A stretch of 64,000 bases of DNA from JAAZHD01 sp012510895 (GCA_050951465.1 JBMNJC010000019.1:1-64000); one strand, 5' to 3'. Positions 8,663 through 18,350 are shown, counted from the first letter of the stretch. A program made the numbers and translations. Notes: generated by a model from the sequence alone, not told the origin.

Positions 8663-8693
8663 AAAAAACCCGCTGTTTAGGCGGGTTTTTGGT
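8663..8693 (+). terminator. Terminator after the tRNA-Ser pair
   Basis: AAAAACCCGC and GCGGGTTTTT form a strong stem around a seven-base loop ending in a T run. Confidence 0.85.
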
Positions 8694-8727
8694 TTATATA
8701 ACATTAAGTTCAATTATAAGCGAAAAG

Positions 8728-9534
8728 TTAACTCCTTACTATTGGATGAAAATCATCTTCGCGCAAATCAAGCAGGGAAGCAAGAACATATATCAGGTGA
8801 TAGTTTTCAAAATGTTCAGCGCTGTGTGCATCGGTTGCCACCGTAAATTTGCAGCCGCATTCTTTTCCTATCCGGAACATTCTTAAAATAGGGTCATCAT
8901 AAATTTCACTTAAGGATTTATTCTTAATATAATTTGGGTTTAACTCAAGTGCTATTCCCTTTTCGGCGGCGGCATCAAAACATCTTTTAAATTCATCATC
9001 CCTTATCTCGTTTAACAGCATATGGTTATCGTATGGGCAGGCAACAGCTAAGAAGGGGTGAGGAATTGCGGTTATATACTTGGCTACATCTGACTTTACT
9101 ATATCCCAAAATGCGTCAATCATATACTCTGCATGTTTACGATGAGGTTCATAAAAGGATTTTGGCATGGTGATGTGTGTATGTGAGTTGGGGACAAGCA
9201 GAACTTCCATTTGTTCTGCCGCTTCCGGTCTTATGGCTGGGCGCCTCTCCTTTAAGCTGTATTCTGTTTCACAGCCAAAAAGAAAATTCGCTCCTTTTTT
9301 ATTAGCCTCATCTATCTCTTTTCTTATAGCAAACACATAATCTGCATCCTGTACTGCATAGAATCTGCCGATTTCTTCCCATCCTGATACGGAATGATCC
9401 CACATATGATTGGTAATAGCCATTTTTTTTATTCCGAGCCGCTTACACTGTTCCATGCACATTTCGAGAGTAGCTTCAGGACTTGCACACAAAGAAATGT
9501 TTGTATGCACATGAAGATCATGGTCTATTTTCAT
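8728..9534 (-). CDS. PHP-domain metal-dependent phosphoesterase (268 aa)
   Basis: PHP family TIM-like barrel hydrolase. Metal-ligand motifs are present in order: DHDLHVHTN at the N-terminus, NHMWDH (about 42), the Glu of GCETEY (about 90), NSHTHI (about 118), PHPF (about 158) and ATDAHS (about 235). No histidinol-phosphate context is present, so the substrate is open (small phosphate esters or oligonucleotides). Single gene whose end faces the tRNA terminator. Confidence 0.82.
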   Translation of the reverse strand: MKIDHDLHVHTNISLCASPEATLEMCMEQCKRLGIKKMAITNHMWDHSVSGWEEIGRFYAVQDADYVFAIRKEIDEANKKGANFLFGCETEYSLKERRPAIRPEAAEQMEVLLVPNSHTHITMPKSFYEPHRKHAEYMIDAFWDIVKSDVAKYITAIPHPFLAVACPYDNHMLLNEIRDDEFKRCFDAAAEKGIALELNPNYIKNKSLSEIYDDPILRMFRIGKECGCKFTVATDAHSAEHFENYHLIYVLASLLDLREDDFHPIVRS

Positions 9535-9858
9535 AATTCATCATTGCTCCTTATATTAGAATAGAAAAGGATCAAAACTGCATAACTGATGTATTCGACT
9601 CTCCCTTGAAAAATCCTGCAGAGGTGTAAATGAATTAGTTAAAATTGATGTGTGAATCCTTATAACGAAGCAAACGGGCATGTCAAATACATTTAAAATG
9701 TGCTATAATGTTCAGAAATAATACAATAGATGTAAAATAATACAGGGAATAGAAAATGCATAAGTATATCAGCTCAAGTTCCTTATCAGTGTCTGATGCT
9801 TTTTACAGTAAAAATAAATATATTCACAATTTATACACTAAATATCTATAGGAAAGAG
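9535..9858. other. Intergenic region before the HEPN-like gene
   Basis: AT-rich, divergent spacer. A TATAAT at 9704-9709 with the weak -35 TGTCAA (9681-9686) may drive the rightward gene. A further upstream reading of the large ORF to ATG 9796 lacks a ribosome binding site. Confidence 0.4.
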
Positions 9859-12153
9859 GTGAATGTCGGGCGCCTGCTCGACAAATACATGTACAAAAAT
9901 CTGGAAAGAGAATTTGGCGGAATGAATCCCGGAGTTCCCATAAATAGCAAGAAGTTTATCTCTTTTTTATGTAATAAGTTCAAAAAAGGCTATTGGCTTG
10001 AAGCAGTTGAATATATTATTCATAACATAGCAGAAAGTAATGAGAAACAGAATGGGATTAGTATTTCAGATTTTTTTCACAAATGTAAGAATAGTTACGA
10101 ATTATGGGAGCGGCCCAACAATTTGGAAACAATGGATTCTTTATTCTCTTACCTGGATCATTTGTTTGTAAAGCATGGAAATGGCATTGCAAGCACTCCC
10201 TTCTTAAGGCTGGAGGATTATTACAGTGATATTAAGCTTTCTACAGTGTTTAAGCTGGCATACGGGCCTGAAGCAGATATTAACGATATCGCTTCATATA
10301 AGGGACAGGAATACCCAATGACGTATTACTATTGGTTGCTTGCATTAATTATAAAAAGAAAGAAGGAACTTGCTCAACAGCTGGTTATAGAAAAAGTTTT
10401 TCCTCTGTTTATAAATTTAAAAAAAGATCGCGGACGGTATACAAAGGAACAAACGGATGCCGCAGCAGAACATATACAGCTTTTTTATTCAGAATTAATT
10501 AACGAGCAGATGGACAACCCCGTCTATTCTTGTACTGAAACGTTTATAGGCTGTCTAATAGATATGTACAAGTATATAGTAAGAGATATGAGTATAAGCC
10601 GCAGAGATGTACAACAATTTTGCTACAGTATATTGATTATGCTACTGAGATTAAGATTATATAAAGAGGCTATGGAATTCTTCGTTGAAGCTGTCGATGA
10701 AATTGACTTCAATGATTATCCAATAAGATCGCTGTTTAAAAATGAAATATTAGGTGATCAGCTGGTTGTAAAAAGTGATTATTCTATTTTTGATTTGATT
10801 AATAACATGACTTCTTTGAATTATGCAAACATAATTCTCGGGAGATTTGAGACCCTGAGGAGAGAAGTTGAATTATATACAAAAAACCAGGATTTGTATA
10901 TAAACGAAACACACAACATAATAAAAAATATATTACAGGAAATTAGGAATCACAGCAGTCTGAAATCCTTTACAGACGAAGAGCTGTTTGAATTTGGGCA
11001 TACTCAAGTACAATCCGGTTTTGAGGATTGGTCTATAGATAAAACAATAATGAATTTATGCAGAGAAAGAAATGTACAATTTGATGAGATAATATGGCAG
11101 TATCCTTCATTTTTACAAGTTACTAAAATATACGAATTGTTAGAGGAAGATATCCCAGCGTTAAATGTTATTGAGAAAGACTTTCATATGGCAAAGCTTT
11201 TGAATGTTATTAAAGGCCTGGATGGAGATATGGCATATTTGTTGGATGAAGCAAAAAAATTCAACCATTTTGTGAATGATTATGAATTCAGACGGATTCA
11301 ACTTAAGCGCTATCTGAACAAGGACAGTAAATTTAACTTAAGCAGACTGAGAAAGAGAATGGATTATCTTGTGAATCAATCTCAGTATATGTTTTATAAG
11401 AGAAAAATGATAGATGTTTTGTATCCGGTTCTGATTGAAAAAACAACAGATTTGTTATTCCAGGAAATGGATAGTGTAATTAAAAAGGTTATAAGCGATA
11501 ATGACTACGAGTTAACAGACAAATATAATTATGATACAGCACTTAAGAGTCTAAGGAAAGAATATACAGAAGCAAGTATTAAAGAGGGATATCTTGAACT
11601 TGTAAAAAGCCATGAAGACAGACAAAAATGCTTGCGATTATTTGAAGAGGCGGGAAATCAATTAGACAAGATAATAAACAATAATGCATATAAAGATATA
11701 AAAAAACTCTTGTTAACAGGTGAATGGATTTGGAATAAAACGCAGAAAAATAGAAATGGTATGAACGAAATAGAATTCACTTATGTAGTTGCCCCATATT
11801 TAAAGGCCGTTGAACTGTTCCTTACCAAGAGACTGGAAGGTATTAAGAGGAGGAACAGGGACTTGCCTCCTGTTCAGATTAACAATAGGAAGATTGAAAT
11901 ACTAGGCAGAGGTTGGCCGGGCGGTATAACTCTGGGCAGCATATACCATTATATAAAAGACTATGATGATACCAGAAAAATCCCAGGCAGCAGTGATATG
12001 GTTTTTGCTTATTTAAAAGAATGGGTTAATGAAATAAGAAATGGATATTTTCACAAGGATTTATTATATGAATATAAAAAGGTTAAGGAGATTAGAGAAA
12101 AAACTATTTTATTGTTGAGACGACTGCAGGCTGATTTAATTGATCCAAATTAA
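9859..12153 (+). CDS. Large protein with C-terminal HEPN-like RNxxxH motif, function unknown (764 aa)
   Basis: I do not recognise the full-length family. The protein is hydrophilic, rich in Lys, Glu, Tyr and Asn, and mostly helical, without signal peptide or membrane segment. Near the C-terminus EIRNGYFHKDLL contains R-N-x3-H, the RX4H signature of HEPN ribonuclease or nucleotide-binding domains (Arg727, His732 by this start), preceded by a helix YLKAVELFLTKRLEG as is usual for HEPN. The start is chosen as GTG 9859 (AGGA five bases upstream); ATG 9796 lacks a binding site. The gene is clearly more AT-rich than its neighbours and stands alone between a PHP gene and tRNA-Trp, compatible with horizontal acquisition and a defence or stress RNase role (inference). 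Confidence 0.6.
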   Translation: MNVGRLLDKYMYKNLEREFGGMNPGVPINSKKFISFLCNKFKKGYWLEAVEYIIHNIAESNEKQNGISISDFFHKCKNSYELWERPNNLETMDSLFSYLDHLFVKHGNGIASTPFLRLEDYYSDIKLSTVFKLAYGPEADINDIASYKGQEYPMTYYYWLLALIIKRKKELAQQLVIEKVFPLFINLKKDRGRYTKEQTDAAAEHIQLFYSELINEQMDNPVYSCTETFIGCLIDMYKYIVRDMSISRRDVQQFCYSILIMLLRLRLYKEAMEFFVEAVDEIDFNDYPIRSLFKNEILGDQLVVKSDYSIFDLINNMTSLNYANIILGRFETLRREVELYTKNQDLYINETHNIIKNILQEIRNHSSLKSFTDEELFEFGHTQVQSGFEDWSIDKTIMNLCRERNVQFDEIIWQYPSFLQVTKIYELLEEDIPALNVIEKDFHMAKLLNVIKGLDGDMAYLLDEAKKFNHFVNDYEFRRIQLKRYLNKDSKFNLSRLRKRMDYLVNQSQYMFYKRKMIDVLYPVLIEKTTDLLFQEMDSVIKKVISDNDYELTDKYNYDTALKSLRKEYTEASIKEGYLELVKSHEDRQKCLRLFEEAGNQLDKIINNNAYKDIKKLLLTGEWIWNKTQKNRNGMNEIEFTYVVAPYLKAVELFLTKRLEGIKRRNRDLPPVQINNRKIEILGRGWPGGITLGSIYHYIKDYDDTRKIPGSSDMVFAYLKEWVNEIRNGYFHKDLLYEYKKVKEIREKTILLLRRLQADLIDPN

Positions 12154-12220
12154 TTTCAATTTGACCTGCTGTAAGGTATAATTGCTTAAAATTGACACCA
12201 GACCAATAAAGCAAAATAAG

Positions 12221-12248
12221 TTGACAAATCTGAGGAATTTGTTATACT
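12221..12248 (+). promoter_or_regulatory. Promoter of tRNA-Trp
   Basis: TTGACA (12221-12226), 16-base spacer, TATACT (12243-12248), 25 bp before the tRNA. Confidence 0.8.
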
Positions 12249-12272
12249 AATTACAGTCATTCTTTGATTTAT

Positions 12273-12348
12273 AGGGGCATAGCTCAACTGGTAGAGTAGT
12301 GGTCTCCAAAACCATTGGCTGCGGGTTCGAGTCCTGCTGCCCCTGCCA
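12273..12348 (+). tRNA. tRNA-Trp(CCA)
   Basis: Acceptor stem AGGGGCA/TGCCCCT, anticodon loop CTCCAAA (anticodon CCA), T loop GGTTCGAGTCC, encoded CCA, 76 nt. Confidence 0.95.
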
Positions 12349-12352
12349 TAAT

Positions 12353-12381
12353 AACCAGCTTGAATAAAGCTGGTTTTTTTT
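12353..12381 (+). terminator. Terminator after tRNA-Trp
   Basis: AACCAGCTT pairs with AAGCTGGTT, followed by a run of T. Confidence 0.85.
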
Positions 12382-12550
12382 GGGGAAATTTTGCATTTCT
12401 ATTGATTATGCCTGAAAACTGAAAGCGCAGATGAATAAACCGTTTGTTTTTATTATATTTTAAAATAGGTATTGTGCAATGAATAGTAGTGTGATATACT
12501 GCTTACAAGAACTACTGTTTATATAATAGTAGCCATGGGGAGGGTTTTAT

Positions 12551-13369
12551 ATGAAACAGTCTGAATATTTAAGGGAGCTTAAAATAAACCTGGAGTCAAA
12601 GCTGCCGGCAGCTGAAATTAATGATATTCTGTCCGATTACGAAAGTTTCTTTATCTCAGGCAGGGAGGAAGGAAAAAGTGATGATGAGATATCAGATGAA
12701 CTGGGTTCTCCTTCCTTATTGGCAAAATCATTATTGGATGAACACAGCGGGAAGACAAATGAAGCGTCATATAAAAACACAGCAAATCCGGGCCGCCGGC
12801 TTTGCGCCTATCTTATTGATGCAGTAATAGCAGTTTTGCCGGCTGTACTTGTGACTTTGCTTTTTTTCAACGGTGCAATGACTGGATTTTTATCAGGCTT
12901 TCTCCTGGTATCTTATCCCAGTCCCCTTCCCGGGGTATTTATTTCCAGCATTATGTCAGTCGGAGGTTTTGACGAGTCGGTTAAGGTAATGGACGAAAGC
13001 GGCAATGTCATACAATCTTATGTTATACGGGACGGTGTAAGATACAGCGAAAGGGAAATGAAATCCCGAATTATGGTTGACAGGGCGTTTTACACAGCAG
13101 CCGTCATCTTTTACCTGTTTTATTCCCTAATCAGCACCCTCCTGATGAAGGGTCAGACTATCGGCAAAAGATTAATGCGAATTAAAGTCCGGAATATGAA
13201 TACCGGGTCTATTTCAAATGGAAGTATTTTTTATCGCGAATTTTTAGGAAAAGTTCTGATTAATTCCATTCCTTTGGCAGCCCTGATTTCCTGTCTGACT
13301 ATCCTTTTAACCAAAGAACACAGGGCTCTTCATGATATGCTGGCGGATACCATTGTGCTGGAGTCATAA
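12551..13369 (+). CDS. DUF1700 (HAAS) - RDD family membrane protein (272 aa)
   Basis: Residues 1-66 are a HAAS/DUF1700 signature (EYLRELKINLESKL ... ISDELGSP) commonly paired with PadR regulators; residues about 78-270 are an RDD domain with Arg-Asp-Asp-type motifs (GRRLCAYLIDAVIA, KGQTIGKRLMRIKV, HRALHDMLADT) and three to four hydrophobic segments. Integral membrane protein of unknown transport or signalling role. ATG follows GGGGAGGG. The PadR gene is 15 bp downstream; the more usual order is PadR first. Confidence 0.85.
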   Translation: MKQSEYLRELKINLESKLPAAEINDILSDYESFFISGREEGKSDDEISDELGSPSLLAKSLLDEHSGKTNEASYKNTANPGRRLCAYLIDAVIAVLPAVLVTLLFFNGAMTGFLSGFLLVSYPSPLPGVFISSIMSVGGFDESVKVMDESGNVIQSYVIRDGVRYSEREMKSRIMVDRAFYTAAVIFYLFYSLISTLLMKGQTIGKRLMRIKVRNMNTGSISNGSIFYREFLGKVLINSIPLAALISCLTILLTKEHRALHDMLADTIVLES

Positions 13370-13384
13370 AAGAGGGCGGCCGAT

Positions 13385-13699
13385 ATGGATACACAAATGA
13401 AAAAAGGCATACTGGAAATGTGCATTCTTTTCCAGCTGAAAAAGGAACCCGTTTACGGTTATGAACTTATGAAATCTGTTCGGCAAGTCTTTTCCGACGT
13501 GTATGAAGGTTCTATCTACACCATACTGCGAAGGCTGCATAAATCCGGATACACCAAGGTCATCCAGAAGGAATCTCCCAATGGGCCTCCCCGAAAATAC
13601 TACGAAATTACACCCTCCGGAGAGGAATATTTATCACTCATGCTGGAGGAATGGAGCGCTGTTGTCAAAGGGGTCTCATCCCTGGGGATTCATATATAG
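13385..13699 (+). CDS. PadR-family transcription regulator (104 aa)
   Basis: Winged-helix repressor, small (class s1) PadR: starts MDTQMKKGILEMCILFQL, then YGYELMKSV, SIYTILRRLHKSGY and PRKYYEITPSGEEYL. It sits 15 bp after the DUF1700-RDD gene, so it likely autoregulates that pair. Effector unknown. Confidence 0.9.
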   Translation: MDTQMKKGILEMCILFQLKKEPVYGYELMKSVRQVFSDVYEGSIYTILRRLHKSGYTKVIQKESPNGPPRKYYEITPSGEEYLSLMLEEWSAVVKGVSSLGIHI

Positions 13700-13753
13700 G
13701 CCGGCCCTTCATGCCTTGATTAGCTTTTTTGCCCTATTCATGTATAGAGAGCT

Positions 13754-14530
13754 TTAAGAACCGGTTGACTTATAATGCCTCAGTCCGAACCGCCAGAACA
13801 AAAGGCAGGGCACAAGAAAGAGTATGGCAATCAAGGGCAGGAACATATACAAAATACGGTCAGACTTTCCGGTAAGATATAGAAAAGGATAATATTGAAA
13901 AAGAGCCAGCGGGATCACATAGGTGAGAAATTTTAATACCCCGTCTCCGTAAATGGAAAAAGGATACTTTCCGAACTCCCTTGCTCCGTCAGTGAATATG
14001 TTCATAAACTCCAACCCCTCCAGGGTAAAAAAACATATACTTGCATAAATAATAAAGAGGCCGGAAAAAACAAAGAAGCCGCCGATTATCATAAATATTA
14101 AAGTCAGGATTCTGTCAGGGGTCCATGCAACCCCGCTTTTAGGGATGGCATAGGCAAGCATAAACCCGGCTTGAAGAAAACGTCCCAACCTTGAGAATTC
14201 TATTCTTGTGGCAAGCACCTGGAAAATTTCATTTCTGGGGCGGACCATAATTCGGTCAAATTCTCCGTTTGAGATTATTGACGGAAAGGTATCAAAGCCC
14301 CGCACAAAGCATTCTGCAAGGGAAAAAGAGGCAAGCATAAGGGAGAAGCAAAGAAGAACTTCTGTATATGTAAAGTCATTTACGCTGGGAAAACGTGTAA
14401 ACATAAAGTAAACTCCTAAATAAACGGTAAAGGCTGTCAGGAACTGTCCGATTAATGACATAATGAAGGACGCCTTATACTGCATCTGACTTCTGAATAT
14501 AATAGAAGCATATTTTAAATACAGCCTCAT
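13754..14530 (-). CDS. ABC-2 exporter permease, PF06182-like (258 aa)
   Basis: Six predicted transmembrane helices with the conserved start LKYASIIFRSQMQYKASF. This is the last gene of a three-gene minus-strand ABC operon (ATPase at 15449, permease at 14649, then this one). The pair of unequal permeases plus one ATPase is typical of the DUF990/ABC-2 group that exports antimicrobials, lipids or unknown compounds. A ribosome binding site AAGGAG lies 13 bases before the ATG. Confidence 0.85.
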   Translation of the reverse strand: MRLYLKYASIIFRSQMQYKASFIMSLIGQFLTAFTVYLGVYFMFTRFPSVNDFTYTEVLLCFSLMLASFSLAECFVRGFDTFPSIISNGEFDRIMVRPRNEIFQVLATRIEFSRLGRFLQAGFMLAYAIPKSGVAWTPDRILTLIFMIIGGFFVFSGLFIIYASICFFTLEGLEFMNIFTDGAREFGKYPFSIYGDGVLKFLTYVIPLALFQYYPFLYLTGKSDRILYMFLPLIAILFLVPCLLFWRFGLRHYKSTGS

Positions 14531-14648
14531 TTGATCTTCAATTCTCCTTCCCTATAGGCTATCTGTTTTCTGATTTTTATTTAAATGATTTATTGTCTAT
14601 TAATTGTTGTTATTATTCCCTGTGTTTGCTAATTGCCGGCGGCATGCC

Positions 14649-15452
14649 TTATCCTCCCTGAATGACCACTTTTTTCAGCGCTTTCTTCATAAGAGTTCTT
14701 CCTGTTAAAATCAGCATTAACAGCCAAATCATCTGCAACAGGACACCAATAAGAATGTCGGGTCCCTTAATAAACCCATTATATATGAGAAAGGGTGTGC
14801 TTTGCATGTAGGCAAAGGGCAGGATTGCCATAATCTTTTGCAATCCTTCCGGGAAAAAGGGAAGGGGTATAATTGCCCCGGTAAAAAACTCAAGGGTGCT
14901 TACAGCAAGAATGCGAATTCCCAGGGGTGAAATTGTGGTAAAGGCTGTAATGTAAATGAGCATGGAAAATGCCACCATCAACAAAAAACCAAGGCTTATG
15001 GAAACAAAAAACATCAGTGCCCCGGTAAGGTCGGCGGGAGGAGAAACGGAAAAAGGCTTGGGCAAAAAAACAGCTGCTATTAAAATAGGCATGCAACGGA
15101 GAACGGCCCTGGACAGGCGGACAGACATATTCTTCAGAAACCACATTGTATAGATATCTACAGGCCGGCAGAGTTCGTAGGCAACATGACCGCGGATTAT
15201 GGATTCGAATATATCATTGTCAAAATACCATGACATGAAAAGTGATAAAAATGCCTGCTGCAGCCAGATATAAGTGGAAAGCTGGTGAAATGTCATGGGA
15301 AAGCGATTCCCGCTGTTTTGATAAAAGGCCCAAAACATCAGAATAGTCATGCTGCCCCAGGCAAATTGGGTTGAAACACCCGCCCATGCAGCAGCCCGGT
15401 ATTGCAGTCCATGTATGAATCTGATTCTGAATAATGACAAATACTTTTTCAT
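14649..15452 (-). CDS. ABC-2 exporter permease, PF06182-like (267 aa)
   Basis: Membrane permease with six predicted helices, paired with the 13754 gene. Its ATG (GAGGAG eight bases before) overlaps the stop of the ATPase gene by 4 bp (ATGA), indicating translational coupling. Sequence features such as LCRPVDIYTMWFLKN and IRGHVAYELCRPVD are usual for this family. Substrate unknown. Confidence 0.86.
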   Translation of the reverse strand: MKKYLSLFRIRFIHGLQYRAAAWAGVSTQFAWGSMTILMFWAFYQNSGNRFPMTFHQLSTYIWLQQAFLSLFMSWYFDNDIFESIIRGHVAYELCRPVDIYTMWFLKNMSVRLSRAVLRCMPILIAAVFLPKPFSVSPPADLTGALMFFVSISLGFLLMVAFSMLIYITAFTTISPLGIRILAVSTLEFFTGAIIPLPFFPEGLQKIMAILPFAYMQSTPFLIYNGFIKGPDILIGVLLQMIWLLMLILTGRTLMKKALKKVVIQGG

Positions 15453-16432
15453 ATTTGAAACTCCTCATATAGTGTAACAACCATTTCCTCAACTGTTGAA
15501 CCCGTTATTGAAATATCAGTAATTTCCATATTTTTTGACAAGCAGGCAATGGCATTGGAAACAGGCAGTATACTTGTGTCCACAGCTATCTTTGCATGAC
15601 CGTCCAGGTTGTCTAAAAGATGCATTCCGTCCGGAAGGACAGAAAGAGATGAGCCGTCACCCAAATAATCAACCGACAGTTTTTTATGGGTGGAATTTCG
15701 TTTTTTTAATTGATCCAGGATGCCGTCCAGCAGGATTTTTCCTTTTCCGATTAAAATGATTCTTTCCGTAAGCGCTTCAATATCCTGCATGTCGTGGGTT
15801 GTCAGTATGACTGTTGTTTTACGCTCCTTATTTATGGTCTTAATAAACTGCCGTACGGCCGTTTTAGATACGGCATCCAGGCCGATTGTAGGTTCATCCA
15901 GGAAAAGTATCCTGGGACTGTGCAAAAGAGAAGCGGCAATTTCGCAGCGCATGCGTTGGCCGAGAGAAAGCTGCCTTGCAGGAGTACGTATAATCTCTCC
16001 TATGTCCAACAGCTCTGTTAATTCATTTAAATTCTTATTATATGTGGAGCCGTCTATCCTATAAATGTCCTTAATCAGTTCGAAGCTGTCTATTACAGGA
16101 ACGTCCCACCAAAGCTGGCTTCTCTGACCGAAAACAACACCAATTTCTTTCACGTGGGCAATCCTGTCCTTCCAGGGTGTTCTGCCGTTAATAATGCACC
16201 GGCCGCTGTCGGGTGTCAGAATGCCGCTCATAATTTTGATTGTGCTGCTTTTTCCTGCGCCGTTGGGGCCGATATAGCCTACCATTTCGCCTTCATTTAT
16301 TGTAAAGGATACATTGTCGAGAGCTTGAATGCAGGTATATTCTCTTCTGAAAAATGATTTAAAGGCCTCCTTAAGCCCTGCATTTCGTTTTGAAACCCGA
16401 AATGTTTTGCATATGTCTTTCAGTTCAATCAT
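15449..16432 (-). CDS. ABC transporter ATP-binding protein (327 aa)
   Basis: ATPase of the exporter encoded with the two downstream permeases. Walker A GPNGAGKSS, Q-loop FGQRSQLWW, signature LSLGQRMRCE, Walker B RILFLDEPT and H-loop TTHD are all present; about 80 residues follow the ATPase domain. The sequence FRREYTCIQALDNVSF before Walker A is typical for the ABC-2/DUF990 group. Start is ATG 16432, seven bases after AGGAGG; the longer reading to 16564 has no support. Confidence 0.92.
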   Translation of the reverse strand: MIELKDICKTFRVSKRNAGLKEAFKSFFRREYTCIQALDNVSFTINEGEMVGYIGPNGAGKSSTIKIMSGILTPDSGRCIINGRTPWKDRIAHVKEIGVVFGQRSQLWWDVPVIDSFELIKDIYRIDGSTYNKNLNELTELLDIGEIIRTPARQLSLGQRMRCEIAASLLHSPRILFLDEPTIGLDAVSKTAVRQFIKTINKERKTTVILTTHDMQDIEALTERIILIGKGKILLDGILDQLKKRNSTHKKLSVDYLGDGSSLSVLPDGMHLLDNLDGHAKIAVDTSILPVSNAIACLSKNMEITDISITGSTVEEMVVTLYEEFQI

Positions 16433-16677
16433 CCTGGTGCCTCCTGTTACTCTGATTTTAGCATGTTTAATTATAAGGACATGGCATTTATTTTCGATAA
16501 AGGTTAAATATGCAAAAAATGTTTGTATGATTGCATCGGCTCGAATAGAATCGTATGACTTCAAATTATTATATCCTTACAGGCTTTTCATGTCAAAAAT
16601 TAAAAAGAGGCATATTTTATTTATAATTTGGAAAAATAAGCATTGCAGAATTGAAAAATCAGGAAGGAGAAATTAAA

Positions 16678-16842
16678 ATGGCACAGGTTGTCTGTTCTAT
16701 TTGCGGATGTACATGTGATGAGAGCATAGCTCTAAGCTGCCCCGAATGCAGCGAATGCGTTTGTGATGAATGCGGCTCGATTTACGAAGGGTATTGTGAA
16801 AATTGCTTTGAAAATGTTGTGGATAGTTTAGAGCAGATATAA
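16678..16842 (+). CDS. Cysteine-rich zinc-ribbon-like miniprotein (54 aa)
   Basis: Eleven cysteines in 54 residues, spaced as CSICGCTC, CPECSECVCDEC and CENC, so several CxxC knuckles likely bind zinc. It has no signal peptide. ATG 16678 follows AGGAAGGAGAA closely; the upstream ATG at 16651 is inferior. It is divergent from the ABC operon and about 135 bp before rhaA. I know no specific function; a nucleic-acid or partner-protein adaptor is possible. Confidence 0.6.
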   Translation: MAQVVCSICGCTCDESIALSCPECSECVCDECGSIYEGYCENCFENVVDSLEQI

Positions 16843-16978
16843 GCTGACCTTTGCTTGAAATTATCAGAAATGAAGGAGGAATTAGATTTTAGTTGTCGAA
16901 CATATGGATATTGGGTAACAAATGTTTTCAGTCGTTTAAGACCGATATTTAATATAACGATTAAGGGGCGGTACCATT

Positions 16979-18256
16979 ATGTTTGACCTTTACACAAGAG
17001 AAAGCATAGAGCGGGATTTTTTAAGTGCTAAAGAGCTGTACAAAAAGTTTGGAGTAAATGTTGATAAGGTATTGGAACAATTAGCAGAGTTTCAGGTTTC
17101 CATGCATTGCTGGCAGGGAGACGACGTTGAAGGACTGGAAGTGAAAAAGGAGGCTGTATCCGGCGGCGGCATTATGGCTACGGGAAACTACCCCGGAAGG
17201 GCCCGAAACGGTGATGAACTGCGGGCAGATATGGAAAAGGCCATGTCTTTGATACCGGGTAAACAGCGGATTAATTTACATGCCAGTTATGCGGAAACCG
17301 ACGGTGTTTTTGTGGAAAGAGATGAGTTAAGGCCGGAACATTTTCAAAAATGGATAGACTGGGCTAAAAAGAATCAAATTGGGATCGATTTTAACTCTAC
17401 CTTCTTTGCTCATCCAATGGCGGATTCCGGGTTCACCCTTTCCAGCAAGGACAAAAATATTCGTGATTTTTGGATTCGTCATGCTAAGGCATGCAGGGAG
17501 ATTGCTGCGCATATAGGAAAAGAGTTAGGCAGTACAGTAGTGCACAATCTTTGGATTCCCGACGGATCCAAAGATTTACCGGCTGACCGCATGACTCACC
17601 GCCGCATTCTGAAGGATTCCCTGGATGAAATCTTCTCAGTAAAATATGACAAGAAGTATTTACGGGATTCTGTAGAGAGTAAATTGTTCGGCATCGGTTC
17701 AGAGGCTTATGTTGTTGGTTCCCATGAATTTTATATGGGATATGCAATGAAAAATGATGTTTTAATTTGCCTGGATGCCGGCCATTTCCATCCAACGGAA
17801 GGAATTGCAGATAAGCTTTCTTCCATTCTGACCTTCTCAGATGCAGTGCTGTTGCATGTAAGCAGGGGCGTTCGCTGGGACAGCGATCATGTGATCATAT
17901 TAAATGACGATCTGCTGTCGATTGCCCAGGAAATTAAACGGTGCAATGCGCTTGACAGGGTTTTCTTCGGCCTGGATTTCTTTGATGCCAGCATAAACAG
18001 GCTGACAGCCTGGGTTACCGGAACCCGCAATGCACTGAAGGCCATGCTGATTGCGCTTTTAGAACCTACTCATTTGCTTATGGAAGCTGAAGAAAGCGGC
18101 AATTTCGGCAACCGATTGGCTTTGATGGAGGAATTTAAAACGCTTCCTTACGGGGCTGTTTGGAATAAATTCTGCCTGGATCAGAATGTACCAATAGGGG
18201 CAGAATGGTTAAATGATATTAAAGAATATGAGGAGACTGTTCTCATAAACAGATAA
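16979..18256 (+). CDS. rhaA: L-rhamnose isomerase (425 aa)
   Basis: Converts L-rhamnose to L-rhamnulose, cytosolic and Mn2+ dependent. Highly recognisable: MHCWQGDDVEGLE, GGGIMATGNYPGRARN, NLHASYAET, DFNSTFFAHP, DAGHFHPTEGIADK and SRGVRWDSDHV, with His and Asp/Glu metal ligands intact; length is the family norm. ATG follows AAGGGGCGG. Rhamnulokinase and aldolase genes are not adjacent, so the pathway must be completed elsewhere. Confidence 0.96.
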   Translation: MFDLYTRESIERDFLSAKELYKKFGVNVDKVLEQLAEFQVSMHCWQGDDVEGLEVKKEAVSGGGIMATGNYPGRARNGDELRADMEKAMSLIPGKQRINLHASYAETDGVFVERDELRPEHFQKWIDWAKKNQIGIDFNSTFFAHPMADSGFTLSSKDKNIRDFWIRHAKACREIAAHIGKELGSTVVHNLWIPDGSKDLPADRMTHRRILKDSLDEIFSVKYDKKYLRDSVESKLFGIGSEAYVVGSHEFYMGYAMKNDVLICLDAGHFHPTEGIADKLSSILTFSDAVLLHVSRGVRWDSDHVIILNDDLLSIAQEIKRCNALDRVFFGLDFFDASINRLTAWVTGTRNALKAMLIALLEPTHLLMEAEESGNFGNRLALMEEFKTLPYGAVWNKFCLDQNVPIGAEWLNDIKEYEETVLINR

Positions 18257-18321
18257 TGAATATTTAAAAATATTTTTATATGAAGTAAGCAGGAAATAAT
18301 TACGGCAGGAAAAATCTACAG

Positions 18322-18350
18322 TTGACATATCGGTAAGAATGGACTAAAAT
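18322..18350 (+). promoter_or_regulatory. Promoter of tRNA-Arg(ACG)
   Basis: TTGACA (18322-18327), 17-base spacer, TAAAAT (18345-18350), about 40 bp before the tRNA. Confidence 0.75.

Noticed and set aside
8498..8713. 71-aa ORF on the minus strand
   Set aside because: It is the antisense of tRNA-Ser(GCT) and its terminator; such RRRRDLNPRAG-type translations are a classic tRNA artefact.
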